Part shown: positions 1-6,931 of the stretch, in pieces | Numbering within the stretch: the stretch's first letter is position 1 | How the letters are laid out: each line of letters opens with the position of its first letter | Assembly (NCBI GenBank): GCA_043747685.1 | Contig: JAYTOR010000122.1 | Location: 1 to 10,070 of the forward strand | Source: JANXUF01 sp043747685 | GTDB taxonomy: Bacteria > Actinomycetota > Acidimicrobiia > Acidimicrobiales > Ilumatobacteraceae | DNA: 10,070 bases | Direction of reading: 5' to 3' | Translations under genes and position numbers: made by a program | The notes under the pieces: generated by a model | Database searches by the model: none | Seen by the model: the letters and a program-made list of their open reading frames with translations, nothing else | Told to the model about the DNA's origin: nothing

Positions 1-100
1 GTTGGGTAAGCCGATCGCGATGGACGAGGGTCTTCGTTTCGCGATTCGTGAAGGTGGCCGCACTGTCGGCGCCGGCCGCGTCGTCAAGATCACCAAATAG
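1..100 (+). CDS. tuf: Elongation factor Tu, C-terminal end (partial)
   Basis: Only the last 32 residues are visible, in the frame starting at base 2 and ending at TAG 98-100. The read ends GGRTVGAGRVVKITK, the strongly conserved end of domain 3 of bacterial EF-Tu, preceded by the typical AIRE segment. EF-Tu is the cytosolic GTPase that brings aminoacyl-tRNA to the ribosome. It lies 14 bp upstream of rpsJ on the same strand, the usual end of the str operon (rpsL-rpsG-fusA-tuf) joined to S10, so the two genes are very likely co-transcribed. The 5' part lies outside the window. Identification is near certain despite the short length. Confidence 0.96.
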   Translation, partial: LGKPIAMDEGLRFAIREGGRTVGAGRVVKITK

Positions 101-114
101 GGCTGGCTGACGAC

Positions 115-429
115 ATGGCACAATCAATCCGCATCCGCCTCAAGGCATTCGATCACGAGATCATCGACCAGTCGACTCGTAAGATCGTCGAGACCGTGAC
201 CCGCACGAGCGCCACGATCCGTGGCCCGATCCCGTTGCCGACCGACAAGCATCGCTTCACGGTCGTCCGCGGACCTCACGTCGACAAGGACTCGCGCGAG
301 CACTTCGAGATGCGCGTCCACAAGCGCCTCATCGACATCGTCGATCCGAACCCGAAGACGATCGACAGCCTGCAGCGCATCGAGCTGCCGGCCGGCGTCG
401 ACATCGAGATCAAGATCCAAAACGGCTAG
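115..429 (+). CDS. rpsJ: 30S ribosomal protein S10
   Basis: The 104-residue protein has the normal S10 length and matches the family along its whole length: RIRLKAFDHEIID at the start, RGPIPLPT in the middle, then FTVVRGPHVDKDSREHFEMR and the end RIELPAGVDIEI. S10 sits in the head of the 30S subunit and, as NusE, also takes part in transcription antitermination with NusB. The ATG at 115 follows the tuf stop by 14 bp without a strong Shine-Dalgarno sequence, consistent with translation coupled to tuf. Unusually, rplC and the other S10-operon genes do not follow; the next gene is convergent and unrelated. Function is not in doubt. Confidence 0.98.
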   Translation: MAQSIRIRLKAFDHEIIDQSTRKIVETVTRTSATIRGPIPLPTDKHRFTVVRGPHVDKDSREHFEMRVHKRLIDIVDPNPKTIDSLQRIELPAGVDIEIKIQNG

Positions 430-493
430 TCGCTGAGCGGCTTCGCCGCACTGAGCTTCGACGGTAGCTGGCAAGCGGGCATTGACACGGGAT

Positions 494-513
494 GAGGGGG
501 CTGCCGCCCCCTC
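494..513 (+). terminator. Hairpin terminator candidate after rpsJ
   Basis: GAGGGGGC, a four-base loop TGCC, then GCCCCCTC form a perfect 8-bp GC-rich stem-loop 65 bp after the rpsJ stop. It lies between two convergent genes, so it could end transcripts from either side. No T-tract follows on either strand, so it would be the U-less type often proposed for actinobacteria; activity is inferred. Confidence 0.6.
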
Positions 514-564
514 CAACTCCCCGGCCAGAGCCTGCCAACAGAACCCCGACCCACCGGTGCGCCA

Positions 565-582
565 GCATGCGCATGCGCACGC
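565..582. other. Alternating purine-pyrimidine tract
   Basis: GCATGCGCATGCGCACGC alternates purine and pyrimidine for 18 bases and contains the perfect 12-bp palindrome GCATGCGCATGC (565-576). It sits just past the 3' end of the convergent oxygenase gene. Such tracts can adopt Z-DNA under supercoiling; whether this one does anything is unknown. Confidence 0.4.
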
Positions 583-595
583 CAACTGAACTGCC

Positions 596-1450
596 CTATT
601 TCTTGGTGAGGTCCTGGCTGCGGAGTTCGCGAATGCGTTCCTGCAGGAATTCGAAGGCGGTACGTCCGTCGGCGAGGATCACATCGTCTGCAGGGTGCAG
701 GAACAGCGGGACCGAGAGCCGTGATTTCGTCGCCGATGCGCCGACCGGGTTCGTCACACGGTGCGTCGTCGAGGGGTAATAGCCCCCACTGGCGAGTTGC
801 AGCATGTCGCCGGAGTTGATCGCCAGGCTCCCGAAGTCCGTCGGCACGTCGTGCCAGTTACCGGCGAGATCTTTGACCTGCAGGCCAGGTTCGTTCGAGG
901 CCGGGAGCACGGTGATGAGGTTGATGTCCTCATGCGCTGCGGCGCGGATGGCGTTTGGTGTCTCGGTGCCGGTCAGCGGCGGATACCGAAGAATGCGCAG
1001 CAGCGATCGGGTGCTGCCGTCGAGCATCGACGACAGCGGGCGGGAGAAACCGGCGCTGATCTCCGGCGGTGTGTTTGCCTCGACCCAATCGAGCAACGTC
1101 CTGGCGACCAGACCGGCGTCGTGGTGCAGCCGCAGTGCCGCATCGCTGACCTCCGTCGGGTACTTGCCCCACGGATAGACGTGGAAGAACTCCTTGATGT
1201 CCTTGATGTTGTTGCCCTTTGCCGTCTCGCTGACATCCGGGGCGAAGTAGCCGTCCTGATCGCCGTCCTCATAGCGGTACGCGTATTTTGCGTCGCTTTC
1301 GAAGAACGTCAACCATTCCCCGTAGACCTCCTCGACGAGCGCCGGGCTCACCGGGTGATTGGTGACAACGGCGAAGCCCGTTTCGCGCAACGACCGGGTG
1401 AACTCGTGCGGGGCGGACGGGGCGGTGAAATCAACGACAGCGACTTCCAT
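596..1450 (-). CDS. Isopenicillin N synthase-like Fe(II)/2-oxoglutarate oxygenase
   Basis: This 284-residue protein belongs to the isopenicillin N synthase/2-oxoglutarate-dependent dioxygenase family, soluble non-heme iron enzymes that use O2 to oxidise small substrates. The N-terminal DIOX_N-like part reads RSLRETGFAVVTNHPV. The catalytic double-stranded beta-helix carries the iron triad H173-x-D175 (AAHEDINLITVL) and H230 (STTHRV), and the R244-x-S246 pair (SRLSVPLF) that normally binds the 2-oxoglutarate carboxylate. I chose the ATG at 1450 because homology starts there (MEVAVVDFTAP). The frame stays open for 39 more codons upstream, but that stretch looks non-coding and would overlap the divergent gene. 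There is no clear Shine-Dalgarno sequence. The substrate cannot be read from sequence; no biosynthetic cluster surrounds it. Confidence 0.88.
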   Translation of the reverse strand: MEVAVVDFTAPSAPHEFTRSLRETGFAVVTNHPVSPALVEEVYGEWLTFFESDAKYAYRYEDGDQDGYFAPDVSETAKGNNIKDIKEFFHVYPWGKYPTEVSDAALRLHHDAGLVARTLLDWVEANTPPEISAGFSRPLSSMLDGSTRSLLRILRYPPLTGTETPNAIRAAAHEDINLITVLPASNEPGLQVKDLAGNWHDVPTDFGSLAINSGDMLQLASGGYYPSTTHRVTNPVGASATKSRLSVPLFLHPADDVILADGRTAFEFLQERIRELRSQDLTKK

Positions 1451-1507
1451 TGGACCATTCTGGCGCGAAACGTCGCACTTGTCCTCCACGGCAGCGAGGA
1501 TGGGGGA

Positions 1508-1888
1508 GTGAGTCAACCTCGACCAGATGCCCGGGACACGAGCAGTCGGTTCACGAACCGCCTGCAATCGATGCCAAGTCGGTCGAGTGGCCGGGCGGGC
1601 GCCTCCGGAACCGGCGCCGCTGCTGGTACGTCAGGTCGCATCGACCCGGTGCGAGCCCAACGAGCGAAGATCGCCAAATGGACGCTGCTCGCCAACCGCG
1701 TCGGGTACCTGTTCTTCGGCGTGGCGATGGCGGTCTTCTTCATCGGTTTCGCCATGAAGTTCACCGGAGCGCTCGTGGCCATCGTGACCGGCTGCCTGAT
1801 CGCCGGATCGATCCTCCTCGCCCCTGCACTGGTCATCGGGTACGGGATCAAGAAGGCGGAGCGGGAAGACGTAGCCAGAGGCCTCTGA
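1508..1888 (+). CDS. Small two-helix membrane protein of unknown function
   Basis: I do not recognise a named family. From the GTG at 1508 the product is 126 residues: a polar, Gly/Ala/Ser/Arg-rich N-terminal stretch of about 50 residues, a basic segment (RAQRAKIAKW), then two hydrophobic helices at about residues 65-83 (VGYLFFGVAMAVFFIGFAM) and 88-112, and a short charged tail (KKAEREDVARGL). GTG 1508 is favoured because GAGGA lies 7 bases upstream, one of the few good Shine-Dalgarno matches in the window. An ATG at 1571 (105 residues) lacks one. The helices and charged flanks make a real membrane gene likely. It is divergent from the oxygenase, with 57 bp between starts, and precedes the tetR-like gene on the same strand. 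Role unknown. Confidence 0.72.
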   Translation: MSQPRPDARDTSSRFTNRLQSMPSRSSGRAGASGTGAAAGTSGRIDPVRAQRAKIAKWTLLANRVGYLFFGVAMAVFFIGFAMKFTGALVAIVTGCLIAGSILLAPALVIGYGIKKAEREDVARGL

Positions 1889-1953
1889 CCTGCTCCGCGA
1901 GGCGCTCGCTGACCTGCCTCCGGATGGTGTTCGGCGGCCAACTTACTCGGCGG

Positions 1954-1959
1954 TAGCAT
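1954..1959 (+). promoter_or_regulatory. Candidate -10 box, possible leaderless tetR transcript
   Basis: TAGCAT (TANNNT) ends 9 bases before the tetR ATG at 1969. A start site 6-7 bases downstream would leave a leader of only a few bases. There is no Shine-Dalgarno sequence and no convincing -35 box. The same spacing is seen before hemE. Confidence 0.45.
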
Positions 1960-1968
1960 TGCGAGAAC

Positions 1969-2556
1969 ATGTCCGCACGACTCCCCGCACAAGAACGTCG
2001 TGATCAGATCATCGACGTAGCGCTCGCCGTTTTTGCCAATCAGGGGTTCTACGGGGCGTCGATGAACGATGTCGCTGACGCCGCCGGAGTGACCAAGCCG
2101 GTGCTCTATCAGCACTTCGGATCCAAGCGCGAACTGTATCTGGCGCTGCTCGAAGACGTCGGGGCGCGTCTGATCACGGCGATCTCCAAGGCGGCGAGCG
2201 AATCGGCGAACGGCAAGGCGCAGACCGAGGACGGCTTCCTGGCCTATTTTCGTTGGGTCCATGACAGCCGCGACGCCTTCAGTCTGTTGTTCGGCGGTGC
2301 CGCCAGACGAGACGAGGAATTCGCCGAAGCGGTCCGGCGTGTCGAGGACGCATCAGCGGAGGCGATTGCTCCACTGATCGCCGCCAATGTCAGCGCCGAA
2401 CAGCAACGCACGATCGCCCACGCGCTCGTCGGTATGGCAGAGGGCGTCGCCAGGCGGCTCGTCGCCGATGAGCACACCTTCGATCCAGAGGCGACAGCCC
2501 GCTGGGTGAGCGACCTGGCATGGGCCGGCCTACGCGCCCTCGGGCGCGAGCGCTGA
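1969..2556 (+). CDS. TetR/AcrR family transcriptional regulator
   Basis: The 195-residue product has the usual TetR length and layout. The N-terminal DNA-binding domain (about residues 8-58) reads RRDQIIDVALAVFANQGFYG, then the helix-turn-helix MNDVADAAGVTKPVLYQHFGSKRELY, close to family consensus. Residues 60-195 form the all-helical ligand/dimerisation domain, too variable to name an effector. TetR proteins usually repress neighbouring or divergent genes and release DNA on binding a small molecule. The nearest candidates are its own promoter and the upstream membrane protein gene, 80 bp away on the same strand; no transporter or divergent partner stands out. The start ATG 1969 fits the domain boundary and the -10 box 9 bases before it. 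Family assignment is firm; the target is unknown. Confidence 0.93.
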   Translation: MSARLPAQERRDQIIDVALAVFANQGFYGASMNDVADAAGVTKPVLYQHFGSKRELYLALLEDVGARLITAISKAASESANGKAQTEDGFLAYFRWVHDSRDAFSLLFGGAARRDEEFAEAVRRVEDASAEAIAPLIAANVSAEQQRTIAHALVGMAEGVARRLVADEHTFDPEATARWVSDLAWAGLRALGRER

Positions 2557-2650
2557 CCAGACCATTCGTCCCCATGCCGTAGTCCCGAAGTTGTTGCGGG
2601 TCGAGAGTGTGCACATGGTGCGTTCGAACACGCAGTAGTCGGGTCCGGCG

Positions 2651-4255
2651 CTATGCGCGGTCCGGCACCGGCTCGGGCGGGCGCACTGGTCGAAAGCTCT
2701 GTCTGCGCCGATCGAGCCAGACGCTGACCATGAGGGTGACGAAGACGAGCAGCACCCACGGCTTGTCGCCGATACGAACGGCAAGGGTTTCGCCGCGGCG
2801 CATGACGACCTCCTGTTGGCGGACGGCGGCCTCGCTGACCCTCGTGCGCTGGATGACATCGCCGTCCGGTGAGATGAAGGCGCTGAATCCCGTCGGCGCA
2901 GTCTGCACCACCCAGCGGTCCGTCTCGATCGCCCGCAGCCGTGACGAAGCGACCTGCTGGCTCTGCAGGATCGTCCACGTGTAGCTCGAACCGTTGGTCG
3001 GGTTGATGAGCAGTTCGCCGCCGTGCTTGACGCCGTCGCGTGCTCGCCCGGCAAAGAAGACCTCCCAGGAAATGACGACGGCGACCCTGCCGACCGGGGT
3101 ATCCAGATACGCCGGTCCGGTACCGGCAACTGCGTCGCGGGGGATCGCTTGGAGTGGAGCGCCGAGCGATTCGAGGAGCCCGCGCAGCGGGACGTATTCG
3201 CCGAACGGGACGCGGCGAACCTTGTCGTAGCGCCCACCGATCGAGCCGTCCGGCAGCACGACGACCTGAGCATTGAAGAAGTGCTTGCCGTCGCCGGTGT
3301 CCTCGGTGACGCCGACGAGCAGCGGGGCGTTCAGTCGCCTGGCCTCGGCCGCAACCTCGGTTCGCTCGACGCTTGTTGCGAAGTTGGCGACGTTGATCAC
3401 ATTCTCCGGCCAGATCACGAGATCGGGTCCCGGCTGAAGGTTGTCCGTCGCTGCTAAGTGGCGTTCGACGACGAGTCGCGGGTCGGTGTCGATGGCGTGG
3501 GTTCCCTGCGGCCCCCCACCCTGCACGAAGGCAACGCGGATCGTCCTGCCGGTCGAGTGCACCATGCGGATGCTCCCGACCCCGATCAGACCGGTCGTGA
3601 CGACGGCTGCGACGAGTGCCGGCAGCAGCGAAGCGATGACCGCAGCAGGTGTGTTCGTTGCGCCCGGATCGGTCCCGTACATCGAACTCACGATGGTGGT
3701 GACGACGGCGAGGAGGCCCTGGGCGGCGAGCATTGTCACGAACGTCATCAGTAGCGGTCCGCCGACGCGGGCGACCGGTGCCAATGGACCGGCGACCTGG
3801 CTGATCGCCAGGCTGGCGAGGGGCACTCCGCCGAACGGAAAGCAGAATCGCAAAGTCTCAGCGAGCGTGAACGCTGCCGGCAACCCGAACCAGCGCCAAC
3901 GGCCCGACGGCGCGATCGCAGCGGCGGCGCCGTGGACGACGGCGAAGATGGCGACGGCGATCACGTAGCCGGGAGGTGTGAGGAACCACATCCAGGCCAT
4001 CCCCGGCCCGAGCCATCCGAGCGTGAAGAGGAACCCGCGCGACCAACGCGTGCGCCACGAATCCGGCCGGAGCAGTGACGAGTAGATCGCCAGACCGATG
4101 AAGGCGAGCGGCCACCAACCCCACGGTGGAAGCGAGAAACCGACGAGCGCGCCAGCGGCGACCGAAGCCAGTCCTGCACGCCAGGAGCGGCGGGGACGTG
4201 TGGTCGCTGCGGGTACGGTTGCCTCGGCGTCGACCTGTGTCTCGGCTGCGGTCAC
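2651..4255 (-). CDS. lnt: Apolipoprotein N-acyltransferase homologue with Ser at the catalytic Cys position
   Basis: This 534-residue membrane protein has Lnt architecture: hydrophobic helices over about residues 27-228, a periplasmic-side nitrilase domain (about 238-490) and a last helix near 499-513. Lnt adds the third acyl chain to the N-terminal cysteine of lipoproteins. Nitrilase landmarks are present: E284 (VIWPENVIN), K345 (GRYDKVRRVPFGEYVPL), E353 and E398. The expected nucleophile is not: the motif usually read C-[YFW]-E is here S396-W-E (VVISWEVFF), codon TCC at 3068-3070. The enzyme may be altered, inactive or use serine. The GTG start overlaps the stop of the preceding sortase relic (GTGA), suggesting translational coupling in the hem-lnt transcript. 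A proline-rich tail (RPVRPPEPVPDRA) ends it. Family is sure; activity is open. Confidence 0.9.
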   Translation of the reverse strand: MTAAETQVDAEATVPAATTRPRRSWRAGLASVAAGALVGFSLPPWGWWPLAFIGLAIYSSLLRPDSWRTRWSRGFLFTLGWLGPGMAWMWFLTPPGYVIAVAIFAVVHGAAAAIAPSGRWRWFGLPAAFTLAETLRFCFPFGGVPLASLAISQVAGPLAPVARVGGPLLMTFVTMLAAQGLLAVVTTIVSSMYGTDPGATNTPAAVIASLLPALVAAVVTTGLIGVGSIRMVHSTGRTIRVAFVQGGGPQGTHAIDTDPRLVVERHLAATDNLQPGPDLVIWPENVINVANFATSVERTEVAAEARRLNAPLLVGVTEDTGDGKHFFNAQVVVLPDGSIGGRYDKVRRVPFGEYVPLRGLLESLGAPLQAIPRDAVAGTGPAYLDTPVGRVAVVISWEVFFAGRARDGVKHGGELLINPTNGSSYTWTILQSQQVASSRLRAIETDRWVVQTAPTGFSAFISPDGDVIQRTRVSEAAVRQQEVVMRRGETLAVRIGDKPWVLLVFVTLMVSVWLDRRRQSFRPVRPPEPVPDRA

Positions 4256-4548
4256 GCCGGCGTCAGAGCGAGTTGCAGGTGGAAGACGGTGCGCACCGCC
4301 GATGGCAGCACGATCTCGGTAATGGCGACCGTGGAGGTGAACGATCCTGCGGCAACGTTCATCGTCACGGTGTCGCCGGGATGCAACGTGTCGAGGTCAC
4401 GGAACGGATGCTTGCGACTGACCCGGTGGCCGCCGATGGTCGCATTGCCGATATGACCCGGCAACGCCGTACCCGGCCAGTGACCGGGCCCTCTGTCGAG
4501 GCTCGTCCTGTCCGGAAACCGCCTTGCATGCTGAAAAACCCACGGGCG
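4252..4548 (-). pseudogene. Truncated class E-like sortase relic
   Basis: The 98 codons between a TAG at 4549-4551 and the TGA at 4252-4254 hold the middle of a sortase fold: GPGHWPGTALPG, then GNATIGGHRVS with the catalytic histidine (GHR), HPFRDLDTLHPGDTV, and a strand FTSTVAITEIVLP. Sortases join surface proteins to the envelope through a His-Cys-Arg triad. Here the signal/anchor helix and first strands are missing, and the protein ends HLQLALTPA where the TLTTC cysteine strand and later arginine should be. Homology begins before the only possible start (TTG at 4464), so the N-terminus is lost. It lies 6 codons past the hemY stop, in the same frame, and its stop overlaps the lnt GTG. A non-catalytic short protein from 4464 (70 residues) cannot be excluded. 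Confidence 0.68.
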
Positions 4549-4554
4549 CTATTC

Positions 4555-5952
4555 TCACGCTTCCGCAAGCTCATGTAGCAGTGCGTTCGCCGACTCCCGG
4601 CCCTGACGGATGCACGCCGGTATCCCGATTCCCCGGTAGGCAGCACCGGTCACACGCAGACGCGGTACGGCGGACACCTTCGACTCGATGTCGGCGATCA
4701 GATCGAGGTGGTGAGGCTGGTACTGCGGGAAGGCCCGTTCCCAACGGGAGATCCGTTGCGCGACGGGCATGATCGCCGTCCCGATGTGAGTGGAGACCTC
4801 GTCGACGGCGGTCTTCAGCAACTCGTCATCGTCCATCGTCAGCGGGGCAGCGTTGCCATGACGTCCGAGCGAGACCCGCAGCAGTTCCGTCGAAGCGGAG
4901 TCGGCGCGGCCAGCGCCGGCGTCGGTGCGCTGCCAGTGGGCCCACTTGCGAGAACCGAAGGACACCGCCGTGACGTGGCGTTGAGCGGGCTTGGGGACGA
5001 GGTAACCGCTGCCGTGCGGAACGGAGGCGAGATCGCTGCTCGGAATGGCGAGCGTGAGCATCACGACGCCGGCATAGTCGATCGATCCCAGCGGCGCAGC
5101 GGCATCCGGCCCTATTCGCCGGAGCAGTCGGGCAGCGTCGAACGCCGGCGTCGTCACGATCACGCCGTCGAAGTGCTCACCGTCGATCCGGTAGCCCGCT
5201 GCCGAAGCGTCGCCAGGTTCGATCAGATCGACCTCCGCCGACCCACGCAGTTCGACGCCGCTCGCGGGCAGCGCGGCGACCAACGCGACGATCAACGCAC
5301 CGGTTCCGGCCGTCGGTGCATAGAAGATCGGGCCGGGTGCCGGCGCAGGTGCGTGGCGCAGCCCGAGGAGCATGCTGCGCTTCGTCGTCGCGACATCGAC
5401 GAGTTGCGGCACGGCGGCGCGCAGCGAGAGGTCGTCAGCGTCGCCGGCATTGATCCCACCGACGAGTGGATCGACGAGCCGTTCTGCGACTTCGGCGCCG
5501 AAGCGATCACGAATCGCGCGCCCGAGAGAGTCGTGCGCCGTCGACCTCTTCGGTAGGACGACGTCGAGTCCGGCGCGTGCCTTGCCGCGCCAGGTCAGCA
5601 GGTTCGACCTGAGCAGTCCTCCCATTCCCTTCGGCACACCGAGCATCAGCCCGGTCGGGATCGGATGGAGCACGCCGCCGAGGGCGACGAAGGCGGAACC
5701 GCTCGTTGGCGACGTCAGCGAGTCGGCGAGGCCCAACTCTGTGGCGAGCTGCAGCCCCCACGGCACTCGGGCAAGGAAGGCGTCTGCCGCCTCGTCGATC
5801 GCCGGTCTGCCGGCGAACGGGGTCGTGCGGATCTTGCCGCCCCACCCGGCGTCGCGCTCGAAGACGACAACATTCACGCCGGCATGCGAGGAGAGCTCCC
5901 ACGCTGCAGACAGGCCGGCAATACCTCCGCCGATGACGGCGATCCGCAGCAT
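4555..5952 (-). CDS. hemY: Coproporphyrinogen III oxidase (CgoX/HemY-type)
   Basis: The 465-residue flavoprotein of the protoporphyrinogen oxidase/HemY family opens with a Rossmann FAD site, GGGIAG at residues 8-13, and acidic E32 (VVVFERD). It closes with the conserved FAD segment VTGAAYRGIGIPACI. In actinobacteria and firmicutes HemY proteins act before iron insertion, oxidising coproporphyrinogen III to coproporphyrin III (CgoX), so I prefer that role to protoporphyrinogen IX oxidation; this rests on the B. subtilis-like gene set. The frame runs far upstream through hemH, but ATG 5952 gives the normal N-terminus (MLRIAVIGGG) and sits two bases after the hemH stop, so the pair is translationally coupled. 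The C-terminus is of normal length. Downstream come a sortase relic and lnt. Confidence 0.93.
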   Translation of the reverse strand: MLRIAVIGGGIAGLSAAWELSSHAGVNVVVFERDAGWGGKIRTTPFAGRPAIDEAADAFLARVPWGLQLATELGLADSLTSPTSGSAFVALGGVLHPIPTGLMLGVPKGMGGLLRSNLLTWRGKARAGLDVVLPKRSTAHDSLGRAIRDRFGAEVAERLVDPLVGGINAGDADDLSLRAAVPQLVDVATTKRSMLLGLRHAPAPAPGPIFYAPTAGTGALIVALVAALPASGVELRGSAEVDLIEPGDASAAGYRIDGEHFDGVIVTTPAFDAARLLRRIGPDAAAPLGSIDYAGVVMLTLAIPSSDLASVPHGSGYLVPKPAQRHVTAVSFGSRKWAHWQRTDAGAGRADSASTELLRVSLGRHGNAAPLTMDDDELLKTAVDEVSTHIGTAIMPVAQRISRWERAFPQYQPHHLDLIADIESKVSAVPRLRVTGAAYRGIGIPACIRQGRESANALLHELAEA

Positions 5953-5954
5953 CG

Positions 5955-6902
5955 TCAATCCTGGTCTGTGGCAGCGGGGGCTGCGTTCAAAACCCTGCTT
6001 GCCAGTGCTCCGATCACGGCCGGATCGTCGTTGACGCAGGCGGTCCTCGCAAAGCCGAGACCCAACCGTGCAGCTCGTTGCGACGCCTCGATATCGAGGT
6101 CGTAGAGCACTTCGAGGTGGTCGGCTACGAACCCACACGCACAGACGATCAATGCGCTGGCGTTCTCGGCAGCACCGAGGTCGTCGACGACGGTGAGGAT
6201 GTCGGGACCGAGCCACGGCTCCGGCGTCCGGCCGGCTGATTGCCAGGCGGTACTCCATGTGCTCCAGGGCGACAGGCCGATCCTGTCGGCTACGGCCTGG
6301 GCGGTCGAGCGGACCTCCGACGGATACGGGTCGTTGTCCTGGACGATGCGCCGCGGCAGCGAATGAGCGGTGAACACGACCTTGGTGCTCTCGGGCATGA
6401 CGGACAATTTTGCCACCAGATCGTTGGCGAGGAATTCGATGAACGCTGGTTCGGTCGCCCAACTCTCGATACCGAAGACGGGGATGCCGGTCGGCTCAGC
6501 GGCGGCGCGGGCACGATCGAGGTACTGCCCGACGGAGAAGCCCGAATAGTGCGGAGCGAGCACGAGGCAGACGATCGACCCGTAGCCGGCGTCGGCGATG
6601 GTGGTGACGGCGGTCTCGATCTTCGGCGCTGCATGCTTGAACCCGAGGATGACGTCGAACCGTCCTGGCGCCAGGTCCTCCAGCGAATTCGCCAGACGCA
6701 ACCGCTGTGCTTCTGTGCGTTCGTTGAGCGGAGAGATGCCGCCGATGGCGTCGTAGCGACGGACGAGATCGGCGAGCTGTTCCGGTGTCGGTGGGCGGCC
6801 ACGACGGATGTCGATGTAATACGGCTCGATTTCCTCCGGCGTCCGTGGTGTGCCGTAGGCCATCAGCAGGACTGCGACGCGATCGGCGTTCAACGCCGAC
6901 AT
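5955..6902 (-). CDS. hemH: Coproporphyrin III ferrochelatase (CpfC/HemH)
   Basis: The 315-residue enzyme inserts Fe2+ into coproporphyrin III in the cytoplasm. The sequence is strikingly like the B. subtilis type: MAYGTP with the proximal tyrosine Y16, YDAIGGISPL, metal-site histidine H180 in TAHSLPRRI, WQSAGRTPEPWLGPD, and E264 in GFVADHLEVLYDLDIEA. I see only one cysteine near the C-terminus (TACVNDDP), not the cysteine cluster of [2Fe-2S] ferrochelatases, so an iron-sulfur cluster seems unlikely. ATG 6902 fits the family N-terminus. A GTG at 6935 overlaps the hemE stop (GTGA) and would add 11 residues, SSTDDSTEP-like and unconserved; it remains possible. The gene follows hemE by 29 bp and precedes hemY by 2 bp, the hemEHY order known from B. 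subtilis. Confidence 0.94.
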   Translation of the reverse strand: MSALNADRVAVLLMAYGTPRTPEEIEPYYIDIRRGRPPTPEQLADLVRRYDAIGGISPLNERTEAQRLRLANSLEDLAPGRFDVILGFKHAAPKIETAVTTIADAGYGSIVCLVLAPHYSGFSVGQYLDRARAAAEPTGIPVFGIESWATEPAFIEFLANDLVAKLSVMPESTKVVFTAHSLPRRIVQDNDPYPSEVRSTAQAVADRIGLSPWSTWSTAWQSAGRTPEPWLGPDILTVVDDLGAAENASALIVCACGFVADHLEVLYDLDIEASQRAARLGLGFARTACVNDDPAVIGALASRVLNAAPAATDQD

Positions 6903-6931
6903 CGCTGGCTCAGTCGAGTCATCGGTGCTGC

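Noticed and set aside
1876..1887. 12-bp palindrome CAGAGGCCTCTG at the end of the membrane protein gene
   Set aside because: It has no loop, so it cannot fold as a terminator hairpin, and it lies within coding sequence. A chance event or an unassigned site cannot be told apart.
2530..2616. Minus-strand 28-codon frame starting MCTLSTRNNFGTTAWGR after lnt
   Set aside because: It looks peptide-like and starts with ATG, but it has no Shine-Dalgarno sequence, overlaps the 3' end of tetR antisense and matches no precursor family I know. Chance open frames are common in DNA of this GC content.
4510..4550. Possible intrinsic terminator after hemY (CCCGTGGG followed by TTTTT on the minus strand)
   Set aside because: The stem is only three base pairs with a two-base loop, too weak for an intrinsic terminator, so I keep hemY, the sortase relic and lnt in one unit.
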